A stretch of 64,000 nt of DNA, taken from assembly GCF_000455325.1 (NCBI RefSeq), contig NZ_HG322951.1:1963695-2027694 (forward strand). The letters are read 5' to 3'. The translations under genes and the position numbers were made by a program. This document shows, piece after piece, positions 52,211 through 62,807 of this stretch. A model generated the notes under the pieces. The model made no database searches and was not told the DNA's origin. It worked only from the letters and a program-made list of their open reading frames with translations. This stretch comes from Mycolicibacterium septicum DSM 44393 (lineage in GTDB: Bacteria; Actinomycetota; Actinomycetes; Mycobacteriales; Mycobacteriaceae). Numbering within the stretch: the first letter of the stretch is position 1; each line of letters starts with the position of its first letter.

Positions 52211-53623
52211 ATGCGGTACTACTACTCGGCCGATGCGATCCGTGCCGCCGAGGCCCCACTGCTGGCATCGCTGCCCGACGGTGTGCTGATGAGCCGCGCC
52301 GCGTATGGGCTGGCGACGGCGATCGCCATCGAACTGAAGCTGCGTACCGGTGGTGTTGCAGGGCGGCGCATCTGTGCGGTGGTGGGTTCCGGTGACAACG
52401 GCGGGGACGCCCTGTGGGCAGCGACGTTCCTGCGCCGCCGCGGAGCGGCCGCCGACGCCGTCCTGCTCAATCCGGACAAGACTCACGCCAAGGGCCTGGC
52501 CGCCTTCCGCCGCGCCGGGGGCCGCGTGGTGTCCGGTATCGCCGCAGCAACCGATCTGGTGATCGACGGAGTCGTCGGTATCTCCGGGCGCGGCCCGCTG
52601 CGTCCCAACGCCGCGGCGGTTTTCGAGGCCAACACCGCACCCGTCGTCGCCGTCGACATCCCCAGCGGCCTCGACGTGCAGACCGGGGCCGCCGACGGCC
52701 CGCATGTGCGTGCGGCCCTGACTGTCACGTTCGGCGGTCTGAAACCCGTACACGCACTGGGCGAATGCGGTCGCGTCGAACTCATCGACATCGGCCTGGA
52801 CCTGGCGCCCAGCGACCTGGCTGGGTTCGAGGTGGCCGATGCCCGGGCCCGCTGGCCGATCCCGGGCCCGCACGACGACAAGTACACCCAGGGCGTGACG
52901 GGTGTGCTGTCCGGTTCGGCGACCTATCCCGGTGCGGCCGTGTTGAGCACCGGAGCCGCGGTGGCCGCCACCTCCGGCATGGTCCGGTATGCGGGAAGTG
53001 CTGGACCGCAGGTGCTTTCACACTGGCCCGAGGTGATCGCCGCGCCGAGCCCGCAGGAGGCCGGCCGGGTCCAGGCCTGGGTGGTCGGGCCCGGACTGGG
53101 CACCGACGAGACGTCGAAGGCCGCACTGCGGTTCGCGCTCGAATCCGATCTGCCGGTGATCGTCGACGCCGACGCCCTCACACTGCTGGCCGCCGACCCC
53201 GGGCTGCTCAGTGGACGCAACGCACCGACCGTGCTCACCCCGCATGCTGGCGAATACCAACGGCTGGCCGGTGATCCACCAGGTACCGACCGCGTCGCCG
53301 CCACCCGCGGCCTGGCCGAGCGACTCGGCGCCACCGTGCTGCTCAAAGGCAACGTCACCGTCATCGCCTCCGCTGGCGGAACCACGTATCTCAACCCGGC
53401 CGGCCAATCCTGGTCTGCCACAGCCGGATCCGGCGATGTGCTGTCCGGGATCATCGGTGCCCTGCTGGCGGCCGGACTGCCCGCCGGGGAAGCCGCCGCG
53501 GCGGCAGCCTTCGTCCATGCCCGCGCCGCCAACCTGTCAGCCGCCGATCCCGGTCCCAACCCGGCGCCGACCTCGGCGTCACGCATCCTCGCCCATGTCC
53601 GCGCCGCGATCGCCGCGCTGTAA
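52211..53623 (+). CDS. nnr: Bifunctional NAD(P)H-hydrate epimerase / ADP-dependent dehydratase
   Basis: 470 residues. N-terminal YjeF_N epimerase domain (GSGDNGGDALWAATFLRRRG, VDIPSGLDVQTG). C-terminal ribokinase-like YjeF_C dehydratase domain (GPGLGTDETSKAALRFAL, LTPHAGEYQRL, GSGDVLSGIIGALLAAGL). Repairs hydrated NADH and NADPH. Start ATG 52211 with GGGAGC. Equivalent to Rv3433c. Confidence 0.94.
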   Translation: MRYYYSADAIRAAEAPLLASLPDGVLMSRAAYGLATAIAIELKLRTGGVAGRRICAVVGSGDNGGDALWAATFLRRRGAAADAVLLNPDKTHAKGLAAFRRAGGRVVSGIAAATDLVIDGVVGISGRGPLRPNAAAVFEANTAPVVAVDIPSGLDVQTGAADGPHVRAALTVTFGGLKPVHALGECGRVELIDIGLDLAPSDLAGFEVADARARWPIPGPHDDKYTQGVTGVLSGSATYPGAAVLSTGAAVAATSGMVRYAGSAGPQVLSHWPEVIAAPSPQEAGRVQAWVVGPGLGTDETSKAALRFALESDLPVIVDADALTLLAADPGLLSGRNAPTVLTPHAGEYQRLAGDPPGTDRVAATRGLAERLGATVLLKGNVTVIASAGGTTYLNPAGQSWSATAGSGDVLSGIIGALLAAGLPAGEAAAAAAFVHARAANLSAADPGPNPAPTSASRILAHVRAAIAAL

Positions 53624-53637
53624 CGAAAAGGATCCCC

Positions 53638-55020
53638 ATGCCGCACAAGCACCCTCGCACCCCGCACATCTCGCCGGCCTACACCGGCAGGTTGGCGATG
53701 TCCCCGGTTCCGTCGCTGCGCCTGCCTGACAAGTCGATGGATCCCGATGCGGCGTACCGCTTCATCCACGACGAGTTGATGCTCGACGGCAGCTCGCGGT
53801 TGAACCTCGCCACGTTCGTCACGACGTGGATGGACCCCGAGGCCGAGAAGCTCATGGCCGAGACGTTCGACAAGAACATGATCGACAAGGACGAGTACCC
53901 GGCCACCGCCGCGATCGAAGCGCGCTGCGTCAGCATGGTCGCCGACCTGTTCCACGCCGAGGACCTGAGCGACGAGGATTCATCGGCGGCCTGCGGAGTC
54001 TCGACCATCGGCTCCAGCGAGGCAGTGATGCTGGGCGGCCTGGCCATGAAATGGCGGTGGCGGGAGAAGGTCGGTAAGGACTGGAAGGGGCGGACCCCCA
54101 ACCTCGTGATGGGCTCCAACGTCCAGGTGGTGTGGGAGAAGTTCTGCCGCTACTTCGATGTCGAGCCGCGCTACCTCCCGATGGAGGAGGGGCGCTACGT
54201 CATCACCCCCGAGCAGGTGCTCGACGCGGTCGACGAGGACACCATCGGCGTCGTCGCGATCCTGGGCACCACCTACACCGGGGAGCTGGAGCCGATCGCG
54301 GAGATCTGCGCGGCGCTGGATCAGCTCGCGCAGGACAAAAACCTGGACATCCCCGTCCACGTCGACGCCGCCAGCGGCGGATTCGTCGTCCCGTTCCTGC
54401 ACCCCGACCTGGAGTGGGATTTCCGGTTGCCCCGCGTGGTGTCGATCAACGTCAGCGGCCACAAGTACGGGCTGACCTACCCGGGCATCGGGTTCGTGGT
54501 GTGGCGCAGCAAGGAATACCTGCCCGAAGACCTGGTGTTCCGGGTCAACTACCTCGGCGGGGACATGCCGACGTTCACCCTCAACTTCTCGCGGCCCGGC
54601 AACCAGGTCGTGGGCCAGTACTACAACTTCCTTCGGCTGGGCCGGGCCGGATACACCCAGGTGATGCAGTGCCTGTCGCAGACCGCGCGCTGGCTGGGGG
54701 ACGAGCTGCGCGACAGTGAGCACTTCGAGCTGATCACCGATGGTTCGGCCATCCCCGTCGTCAGCTTCCGGCTCAAGGGCAAGCCGGGCTACACCGAGTT
54801 CGACGTATCGGAGGGGTTGCGCTCCTTCGGCTGGCAGGTGCCGGCCTACACCATGCCCGAGGGCGCCACCGACGTCGTGGTGCTGCGGGTCGTCGTGCGC
54901 GAGGGGTTCTCGGCCGATCTGGCCCGCGCGCTCAAGGAGGACACGATCACCGTGCTCGGGCGTCTCGACAAGCTGAAACCGAGCGGAGCGTTCGACGACC
55001 TGCAGCCGTTTGCGCACTAA
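53638..55020 (+). CDS. gadB: Glutamate decarboxylase
   Basis: 460 residues. PLP-dependent group II decarboxylase: PLP lysine near residue 276 in SGHKYGLTYPG; HVDAASGGFVVPF; GSSEAVMLGGLAMK substrate/cofactor loop. Makes GABA from glutamate, consuming a proton. No GadC antiporter is present nearby. It lies 14 bp after nnr and may be cotranscribed. Equivalent to Rv3432c, which is a pseudogene or reduced form in some mycobacteria; here it is intact. Confidence 0.95.
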   Translation: MPHKHPRTPHISPAYTGRLAMSPVPSLRLPDKSMDPDAAYRFIHDELMLDGSSRLNLATFVTTWMDPEAEKLMAETFDKNMIDKDEYPATAAIEARCVSMVADLFHAEDLSDEDSSAACGVSTIGSSEAVMLGGLAMKWRWREKVGKDWKGRTPNLVMGSNVQVVWEKFCRYFDVEPRYLPMEEGRYVITPEQVLDAVDEDTIGVVAILGTTYTGELEPIAEICAALDQLAQDKNLDIPVHVDAASGGFVVPFLHPDLEWDFRLPRVVSINVSGHKYGLTYPGIGFVVWRSKEYLPEDLVFRVNYLGGDMPTFTLNFSRPGNQVVGQYYNFLRLGRAGYTQVMQCLSQTARWLGDELRDSEHFELITDGSAIPVVSFRLKGKPGYTEFDVSEGLRSFGWQVPAYTMPEGATDVVVLRVVVREGFSADLARALKEDTITVLGRLDKLKPSGAFDDLQPFAH

Positions 55021-55090
55021 AAAAGGGGCTACCGGTCCGCTGATCTGCCCCGATACCTGGCTCTGGGACAATGGTCGGCGGTGATATGAC

Positions 55091-56260
55091 ATGCAGACGA
55101 CCGAACTCGAGACATCGCTGAACCCGCACGCATCGCCACAGGCGATGGTGGATCTCGGCGCGATCGACCACAACGTCCGCCTGCTGCGCGAACATGCCGG
55201 CGGCGCCCGGGTGATGGCCGTGGTCAAGGCCGACGGCTACGGGCACGGCGCCGTCCAGGTGGGCCGGGCCGCCCTGGCCGCCGGTGCGGCCGAACTCGGG
55301 GTGGTGACCATCGCCGAGGCGGTGGCGCTGCGGGCCGGCGGGATCACCGCTCCCGTGCTGTGCTGGCTGCACCCACCGGGCACCGACTTCGCCCCGGCGC
55401 TCGAGGCCGATGTGCAGGTCGCGGTGTCCTCGGTGCGCCAGCTCGGCGATGTCGTGGCGGCCGCGCAGCAGACCGGTCGCACCGCGACCGTGACCGTGAA
55501 GGTCGACACCGGGCTGAGCCGCAACGGCGTCAGCCCCGCCGATTTCCCCGATGTGATCGCCGCGTTGGGCCGCGCCCAGGCCGACGGTGCCGTCCAGGTG
55601 CGCGGCATCATGAGCCACCTGGTGCACGGCGACGAGCCGGACAACCCGTTCAACGACCTGCAGGGCAAGCGGCTCACCACGATGCGCGAGCAGGCCGCCG
55701 CCCAGGGCGTGGTGTTCGAGCTGGCCCACCTGTCCAATTCGCCTGCGGCGATGACCCGTCCGGATCTGGCCTTCGACATGGTGCGGCCCGGCATCGCGGT
55801 CTACGGCCTTAGCCCCATCCCCGAGCGTGGCGACATGGGGCTGATTCCGGCTATGACGCTGAAATGCCCTGTCGCGCTGGTGCGTTCGGTGCACGCCGGC
55901 GACGGGGTGTCCTACGGCCACCGGTGGATCGCCGACCGGGACACCACCCTGGCACTGCTTCCGGTGGGCTACGCCGACGGCATCTTCCGCTCGTTGAGCG
56001 GCAAGATCGAGGTGCTGATCAACGGCAGGCGCCGCCCGGCCGTCGGACGGATCTGTATGGACCAGTTCGTCGTCGACCTCGGGCCGGGCGGCACCGACGT
56101 CACCGAAGGTGATGAAGCGATCCTTTTCGGCCCCGGCTCCCAGGGCGAACAGACCGCCCAGGACTGGGCCGAACTGCTCGGCACCATCAACTACGAGGTG
56201 GTCACCAGTCCGCGCGGGCGGATCACCCGCACCTATCTGCAGGCAGGTCGCGGGCGTTGA
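55091..56260 (+). CDS. alr: Alanine racemase
   Basis: 389 residues. PLP lysine at 46 in [10 protein letters not shown], catalytic Tyr near 275 in VSYGHRWIA, and GRICMDQ near 320. Supplies D-alanine for peptidoglycan; target of D-cycloserine. It overlaps the next gene by 4 bp (TTGA). Confidence 0.97.
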   Translation: MQTTELETSLNPHASPQAMVDLGAIDHNVRLLREHAGGARVMAVVKADGYGHGAVQVGRAALAAGAAELGVVTIAEAVALRAGGITAPVLCWLHPPGTDFAPALEADVQVAVSSVRQLGDVVAAAQQTGRTATVTVKVDTGLSRNGVSPADFPDVIAALGRAQADGAVQVRGIMSHLVHGDEPDNPFNDLQGKRLTTMREQAAAQGVVFELAHLSNSPAAMTRPDLAFDMVRPGIAVYGLSPIPERGDMGLIPAMTLKCPVALVRSVHAGDGVSYGHRWIADRDTTLALLPVGYADGIFRSLSGKIEVLINGRRRPAVGRICMDQFVVDLGPGGTDVTEGDEAILFGPGSQGEQTAQDWAELLGTINYEVVTSPRGRITRTYLQAGRGR

Positions 56261-57345
56261 GTCGCAATGCTCAGTGGCTGGCCGGTGCCGCCGGGCTCAC
56301 CGCTGTGGGCACGGTGGCGGGCCGGTCGGTGGCGCGGTCGCTGACCCGCCGCAGGGCCGGTGAGGATCCTTACCTGGGTGAGGATTTCGAGCGCCTCGAT
56401 GCCGACCGCAGTTCCGTGGTGACGACCGAGGACGGGGTGCCGCTGGCGGTTCGAGAGGTCGGCCCCAACGACGCACCGCTGACGGTGGTGTTCGCGCACG
56501 GTTTCTGTCTGCGCATGGGAGCCTTCTACTTTCAGCGCACCCGGCTGGCCGAACAGTGGGGTCCGCAGGTGCGGATGGTGTTCTACGACCAGCGGGGCCA
56601 CGGTCAGTCCGGGGCCGCGTCGCCGGACACCTACACCGTCGAGCAACTCGGACGCGACCTGGAAGCCGTTCTGGCTGTGACGGTTCCGCGTGGGCCGGCG
56701 GTACTGGTCGGCCATTCGATGGGCGGTATGACGGTGCTCTCGCATGCGCGGCAGTTCCCGCACCGCTATCCGAAACAGATCGTCGGTGCCGCGGTGATCT
56801 CCTCGGCAGTCGAGGGTGTGGCCCGTTCGCCGCTGGGCGAGATTCTGCGTAACCCGGCGCTGGAGGCGGCGCGGTTCCTGGCCCGCTATGCCCCCGGCGC
56901 GGTGCATCGCACCCGCGGTGCGGCCCGATCGGTGATCGGGCCGGTCCTGCGTGCGGCGTCCTACGGCGACGAGGCGGTCAGCCCCAGCGTGGTCGAGTTC
57001 TCCCAGCGGATGATGCACGGCACCTCGATCACCACGCTGGCCGAATTCCTGCATGCCCTCGAGGTCCACGACGAGGCCGGGGCCCTGCGGGTGCTGGCGA
57101 AAGTGCCGACACTGATCGCCTGCGGTGACCGTGACCTGCTCACCCCAATGGAATACTCAAAGGCCATGGCCGCACAGCTACCCCGCTCCGAACTGGTGAT
57201 CGTCGGGGGAGCGGGTCATCTGGTCCAGCTTGAGGAGCCCGTGGTGATCGACGACGCACTGGTCCGTCTGGTGGAGCGGGCCACCCCCTCCAAACTGGTC
57301 AGCCTGACCCGCCGGGTCCGCGACCGGGTCCGGTTCCGTGGCTGA
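56257..57345 (+). CDS. Alpha/beta hydrolase between alr and tsaE
   Basis: 362 residues, TTG start at 56257 in the TTGA overlap with the alr stop. N-terminal hydrophobic segment ([16 protein letters not shown]) may anchor it. Nucleophile elbow [10 protein letters not shown] near residue 152; Asp/His pair in [10 protein letters not shown] and [11 protein letters not shown]. It is a conserved actinobacterial neighbour of alr; the substrate is unknown. It overlaps tsaE by 8 bp. Confidence 0.86.
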   Translation: MSRNAQWLAGAAGLTAVGTVAGRSVARSLTRRRAGEDPYLGEDFERLDADRSSVVTTEDGVPLAVREVGPNDAPLTVVFAHGFCLRMGAFYFQRTRLAEQWGPQVRMVFYDQRGHGQSGAASPDTYTVEQLGRDLEAVLAVTVPRGPAVLVGHSMGGMTVLSHARQFPHRYPKQIVGAAVISSAVEGVARSPLGEILRNPALEAARFLARYAPGAVHRTRGAARSVIGPVLRAASYGDEAVSPSVVEFSQRMMHGTSITTLAEFLHALEVHDEAGALRVLAKVPTLIACGDRDLLTPMEYSKAMAAQLPRSELVIVGGAGHLVQLEEPVVIDDALVRLVERATPSKLVSLTRRVRDRVRFRG

Positions 57346-57805
57346 ACGCAGCGCGGGCACGGCCCAGTTGGCCACCACCGAGGACACCATTGCCCTGGGG
57401 GCGACGCTGGGTGCAGGGCTCAAGGCCGGTGACGTGGTGGTGTTGTCGGGCCCGTTGGGGGCGGGCAAGACGGTGATGGCCAAGGGCATCGCCCAGGCCA
57501 TGGATGTGGACGGACCGGTGGTCTCGCCGGCGTACGTGCTGGCTCGCGTGCATCGCGCCCGCCAGGCCGGCCGGCCGTCGATGGTGCACGTGGACATGTA
57601 CCGCTTGCTCGACCATCCCGGTGTCGATCTGCTGGGAGAACTCGACGCGCTCGACCTCGACACCGACCTGGACGACGCCGTGGTGGTGGTCGAGTGGGGC
57701 GAGGGTCTGGCCGAACGTCTTTCCGAACATCACCTGGACATCCGTATCGAGCGGGACACCGAAACCGAGACGCGCACGGTGATCTGGCAGTGGAGCGCCC
57801 CATGA
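57338..57805 (+). CDS. tsaE: tRNA threonylcarbamoyladenosine ATPase TsaE
   Basis: 155 residues. Walker A GPLGAGKTVMAKGIA near residue 40 and HVDMYRL near 86; WGE motif in VVVEWGEGL. ATPase of the t6A37 tRNA-modification complex. GTG start at 57338 inside the previous gene. Equivalent to Rv3422c. Confidence 0.93.
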   Translation: MAERSAGTAQLATTEDTIALGATLGAGLKAGDVVVLSGPLGAGKTVMAKGIAQAMDVDGPVVSPAYVLARVHRARQAGRPSMVHVDMYRLLDHPGVDLLGELDALDLDTDLDDAVVVVEWGEGLAERLSEHHLDIRIERDTETETRTVIWQWSAP

Positions 57806-58440
57806 ACGTGTTGACCATCGACACCGCGACCCCGGCGGTCAGTGCCGGCGTGGTCCGTCGTGCCGAGGACGGCACGGTCGAAACCCTCGCCGAACGGGTG
57901 ACGGTGGACGCCCGCGCCCACGCCGAACAGCTCACGCCGAATGTCCTGGGAGCTGTGGCCGACGCCGGGATCGCGGTTGCAGATCTGGACGCGGTCGTCG
58001 TCGGCTGCGGACCCGGCCCGTTCACCGGGCTGCGGGTGGGGATGGCCAGCGCCGCGGCGTACGGCCATGCGCTGGGCGTTCCGGTGCACGGGGTGTGCAG
58101 CCTGGACGCCATCGGAATCCACACCGACGGCGACGTTTTGGTGGTCACCGACGCGCGGCGGCGTGAGGTGTACTGGGCGCACTACCGTGACGGAGTCCGG
58201 GTCGACGGCCCCTCCGTCAACGCACCGGCCGATGTGGCGGCCGTGCTGCAGAGCTCGGTCGCCGCGGTGGCCGGTTCGCCCGAGCATGCCGCACTGTTCA
58301 CCCTGCCTCGGCTCGACGTGGTGTACCCGACGCCCGCGGGCCTGGTGCGCGCCGTGACCGATTGGGATGACCCGCAGCCGCTGGTTCCGCTGTATCTGCG
58401 CCGGCCCGACGCCAAACCTTCTGTGGCGGCCCGGAAATGA
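57802..58440 (+). CDS. tsaB: tRNA threonylcarbamoyladenosine complex subunit TsaB
   Basis: 212 residues from ATG 57802, overlapping tsaE by 4 bp. ASKHA fold: [15 protein letters not shown] and [15 protein letters not shown] are diagnostic of TsaB. Dimerises with TsaD. Overlaps rimI by 4 bp (ATGA). Equivalent to Rv3421c. Confidence 0.94.
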   Translation: MNVLTIDTATPAVSAGVVRRAEDGTVETLAERVTVDARAHAEQLTPNVLGAVADAGIAVADLDAVVVGCGPGPFTGLRVGMASAAAYGHALGVPVHGVCSLDAIGIHTDGDVLVVTDARRREVYWAHYRDGVRVDGPSVNAPADVAAVLQSSVAAVAGSPEHAALFTLPRLDVVYPTPAGLVRAVTDWDDPQPLVPLYLRRPDAKPSVAARK

Positions 58441-58898
58441 CCGTGTTCGACGCGCTGACCCGTGCCGACGCCGCGCGGTGCGCGGAGCTGGAAGCCAAGC
58501 TGTTCGTCGGCGACGATCCCTGGCCGGCCCGGGCGTTCCTGGCCGAACTCGACGCCAAGCACAATCGCTACATCGCGGCCCGCAGCGAGGGCGTGCTGGT
58601 CGGCTACGCCGGTATCTCCCGGCTGGGCCGAATGCGCCCGTACGAGTACGAGATCCACACCATCGGCGTGGACCCCGAGTTCCAGGGGCAGGGTATCGGG
58701 CGTCGGCTGCTCGACGACCTGCTCCACTTCGCTTCGGGCGGAACGGTTTTCCTGGAAGTTCGTACCGACAACGAACCAGCCATCGCTCTGTACGAGAGCG
58801 TCGGATTCGTCAACATCGGCCTGCGCAAGCGGTACTACCGCGTCAGCGGGGCCGACGCCTACACCATGCAACGCCTTCCCCAAGGGGACCCGAAGTGA
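58437..58898 (+). CDS. rimI: Ribosomal protein S18 alanine N-acetyltransferase RimI
   Basis: 153 residues. GNAT fold: acetyl-CoA loop [20 protein letters not shown] near residues 80-98 and C-terminal [23 protein letters not shown]. Encoded within the tsa operon as in most bacteria. Equivalent to Rv3420c. Confidence 0.93.
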   Translation: MTVFDALTRADAARCAELEAKLFVGDDPWPARAFLAELDAKHNRYIAARSEGVLVGYAGISRLGRMRPYEYEIHTIGVDPEFQGQGIGRRLLDDLLHFASGGTVFLEVRTDNEPAIALYESVGFVNIGLRKRYYRVSGADAYTMQRLPQGDPK

Positions 58899-59917
58899 TC
58901 ATCCTGGCCATCGAAAGTTCTTGTGACGAAACGGGAGTCGGCATCGCCGACCTCGCCGAAGATGGGACGGTTCGGCTGCTCGCCGACGAGGTCGCCTCCA
59001 GCGTCGACGAGCACGCCCGGTACGGCGGCGTCGTTCCCGAGATCGCTTCGCGCGCGCACCTGGAGGCACTGGGGCCGACCATGCGCCGGGCCATGGACAC
59101 CGCGGGCATCGAGCGGCCCGACGTCGTCGCCGCCACCATCGGACCCGGGCTGGCCGGCGCGCTGCTGGTCGGGGTGGCCGCCGCCAAGGCGTACGCGGCC
59201 GGATGGGACGTCCCGTTCTACGGGGTCAACCACCTGGGTGGACACCTGGCTGCCGACGTGTACGACCACGGGCCGCTGCCCGAGAGTGTCGGCCTGCTGG
59301 TCTCGGGCGGGCACACCCATCTGCTGCATGTCCGGTCGCTGGCGGAGCCCATCGTCGAGTTGGGCAGCACCGTCGACGACGCCGCCGGTGAGGCCTACGA
59401 CAAGGTGGCCCGACTGCTCGGGCTGGGCTATCCGGGCGGCCGGGTGCTCGACGAGCTGGCCCGCACCGGTGATCGCGACGCCATCGTGTTCCCGCGCGGG
59501 ATGACCGGCCCGCGGGACGACCCGTACGTGTTCAGCTTCTCCGGTCTCAAAACCGCGGTGGCCCGCTACGTCGAGGCCCACCCGGAGGCCTCGCAGGCCG
59601 ACGTCGCGGCCGGCTTCCAGGAGGCCGTCGCCGACGTGCTGACCGCCAAGGCCGTGCGGGCGGCCACCGACCTCGGGGTGTCCACCCTGCTGATCGCGGG
59701 CGGCGTGGCGGCCAACTCCCGGCTCCGTGAACTCGCCGAGGAACGCTGCACGGCGGCAGGGCTGACCCTGCGGGTGCCGCGGCCGCGGTTGTGCACCGAC
59801 AACGGCGCGATGATCGCCTCGTTCGCCGCGCACCTGATCGCGGCCGGCGCGGCACCGTCGCCGCTGGATGCGGCCAGCGATCCCGGTCTGCCGGTGGTCA
59901 AGGGGCAGGTGGCGTGA
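58895..59917 (+). CDS. tsaD: tRNA threonylcarbamoyltransferase TsaD
   Basis: 340 residues from a GTG at 58895 that overlaps the rimI stop. Start [17 protein letters not shown], metal-binding [13 protein letters not shown] (His-x3-His), [10 protein letters not shown], and [17 protein letters not shown] at the C-terminus. Catalyses the last step of t6A formation. Equivalent to Rv3419c. Confidence 0.96.
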   Translation: MIILAIESSCDETGVGIADLAEDGTVRLLADEVASSVDEHARYGGVVPEIASRAHLEALGPTMRRAMDTAGIERPDVVAATIGPGLAGALLVGVAAAKAYAAGWDVPFYGVNHLGGHLAADVYDHGPLPESVGLLVSGGHTHLLHVRSLAEPIVELGSTVDDAAGEAYDKVARLLGLGYPGGRVLDELARTGDRDAIVFPRGMTGPRDDPYVFSFSGLKTAVARYVEAHPEASQADVAAGFQEAVADVLTAKAVRAATDLGVSTLLIAGGVAANSRLRELAEERCTAAGLTLRVPRPRLCTDNGAMIASFAAHLIAAGAAPSPLDAASDPGLPVVKGQVA

Positions 59918-59961
59918 GCCAACCGGCCGCCGCGACGGTGCGGCGGACACAGGAGGAGTGA

Positions 59962-60405
59962 GTGCGGATGTACGAAGACAAGCTTGAGGTCACCGAGCTG
60001 CTGTACCGCTATGCCGAGCTGATCGACGCCGGCGACTTCGACGGGGTCGGCGAGCTGCTCGGTCGCGGCGAGTTCATGGGGGTGGCGGGTGCACCGGCCA
60101 TCGCCAAGCTGTTCGCCTCGACGACGCGTCGGTTCCCCGAGCACGGCAACACCCCACGGACCAGGCATTTGGTGCTCAACCCGATCGTCGACATCGACGG
60201 CGGGCGTGCCACCGCCCGCTCGACGTTCTGCGTCGTGCAGAACACCGACACCGTGTCGCTGCAACCGATCGTGGTCGGCCGCTACGCCGACGTGTTCGCC
60301 CGTGACGAAAACGGCTGGTATTTCACCGAGCGCAAAGTCGACGTGGAGATGGTCGGGAACGTGTCTGACCACCTCATGATGGATCCGAGCGCTTTCGCCC
60401 GGTAA
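59962..60405 (+). CDS. SnoaL/NTF2-like protein
   Basis: 147 residues from a GTG at 59962 (AGGAGG 5 nt upstream); ATG 59968 is an alternative. NTF2-like alpha+beta fold: [29 protein letters not shown] and [27 protein letters not shown]. Typical of small isomerase/hydrolase or binding proteins; substrate unknown. It stands between tsaD and groES. Confidence 0.85.
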   Translation: MRMYEDKLEVTELLYRYAELIDAGDFDGVGELLGRGEFMGVAGAPAIAKLFASTTRRFPEHGNTPRTRHLVLNPIVDIDGGRATARSTFCVVQNTDTVSLQPIVVGRYADVFARDENGWYFTERKVDVEMVGNVSDHLMMDPSAFAR

Positions 60406-60418
60406 TCAGAGGCCACCC

Positions 60419-60452
60419 TTGAGTGCTAGCACTCGCATGTATAGAGTGCTAG
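60419..60452 (+). promoter_or_regulatory. groES promoter overlapped by a CIRCE operator
   Basis: CIRCE arms CTAGCACTC (60426-60434) and GAGTGCTAG (60444-60452), perfect inverted repeat with the canonical 9-bp spacer; the HrcA target in mycobacteria. The left arm is also the right half of a perfect 14-bp palindrome (60421-60434), so three half-sites are present. A -35 TTGAGT (60419-60424) and TAGAGT (60442-60447, 17-bp spacer) are both covered by the operator. Confidence 0.93.
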
Positions 60453-60586
60453 GTGGCATGCGGCCTAAACCCCAGCGCCGGCACCCGCGACGACGGAGCG
60501 AGGGCACGGACGCTTGCCGAACACCTGGTAACCGGCATCTGGGGATCCCCCCGGATCCACACCCCGAAAAGTGGAGGGCTTCCATC

Positions 60587-60886
60587 GTGGCAGTCAACAT
60601 CAAGCCACTCGAGGACAAGATCCTCGTTCAGGCCAACGCGGCCGAGACCACGACCGCTTCCGGTCTGGTCATCCCGGACACCGCCAAGGAAAAGCCGCAG
60701 GAAGGCACCGTCGTCGCAGTTGGCCCCGGCCGCTGGGATGAGGATGGCGAGAAGCGGATCCCCCTGGACGTTGCCGAGGGCGACACCGTCATCTACAGCA
60801 AGTACGGCGGCACCGAGATCAAGTACAACGGCGAGGAGTACCTGATCCTGTCGGCACGCGACGTGCTGGCTGTCGTTGCAAAGTAG
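60587..60886 (+). CDS. groES: Co-chaperonin GroES
   Basis: 99 residues from a GTG at 60587 with GGAGGG 8 nt upstream. [31 protein letters not shown] start, mobile loop, GPGRWDEDG, and [28 protein letters not shown] end. Cap of the GroEL chaperonin. HrcA-controlled through CIRCE. Confidence 0.97.
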   Translation: MAVNIKPLEDKILVQANAAETTTASGLVIPDTAKEKPQEGTVVAVGPGRWDEDGEKRIPLDVAEGDTVIYSKYGGTEIKYNGEEYLILSARDVLAVVAK

Positions 60887-60907
60887 TTCCGTAAAGGACC
60901 TCGTGTA

Positions 60908-60955
60908 ACCGCCCCGGAGATCCCCGTGTTCAGCACGGGCGGTTTCCGGGGCGGT
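60908..60955 (+). promoter_or_regulatory. Nested hairpin between groES and groEL1
   Basis: Outer 11-bp stem ACCGCCCCGGA/TCCGGGGCGGT (60908-60918 with 60945-60955), inner stem CCCGTG/CACGGG (60923-60928 with 60934-60939), 5-nt loop. It sits between co-operonic genes, so it could be an mRNA processing or differential-stability element or a partial terminator. Confidence 0.55.
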
Positions 60956-60973
60956 ATGCGTTAGGAGTCATGA

Positions 60974-62602
<1,629 letters not shown>

Positions 62603-62615
62603 AAGTAGTTCGTAG

Positions 62616-62647
62616 AACACCCCCGGTCCTGTTGGGCCGGGGGTGTT
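62616..62647 (+). terminator. Intrinsic terminator of groES-groEL1
   Basis: AACACCCCCGG (62616-62626) pairs with 62637-62647 (11 bp) around a 10-nt loop, followed by TTTTC-like sequence. It lies 14 bp after the groEL1 stop. Confidence 0.92.
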
Positions 62648-62659
62648 TTCGTCTGAGTT

Positions 62660-62766
62660 GGCGCACCGTGCGCCGAGTGTGCGCTGAGATCGCGTTTGAC
62701 GACGGCGAAATGACGCTCTACGCGCACCCTCGATGATCTATGCGCAGACTGGCTGGATCTGCGCCA
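62660..62766. repeat. Cluster of TGCGC/GCGCA repeats between groEL1 and the cyclase
   Basis: GGCGCAC-C-GTGCGCC (62660-62674) is a 7-1-7 palindrome, and further GCGC-bearing copies occur near 62681, 62721, 62741 and 62760. They occupy most of the 205-bp gap. It may be a short dispersed repeat or a binding array for the divergent side of the cyclase promoter. I see no gene here. Confidence 0.4.
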
Positions 62767-62807
62767 ATAACCGCAGTTCAACCGGTGCGGCGATCTAGCC
62801 TCGCGGC

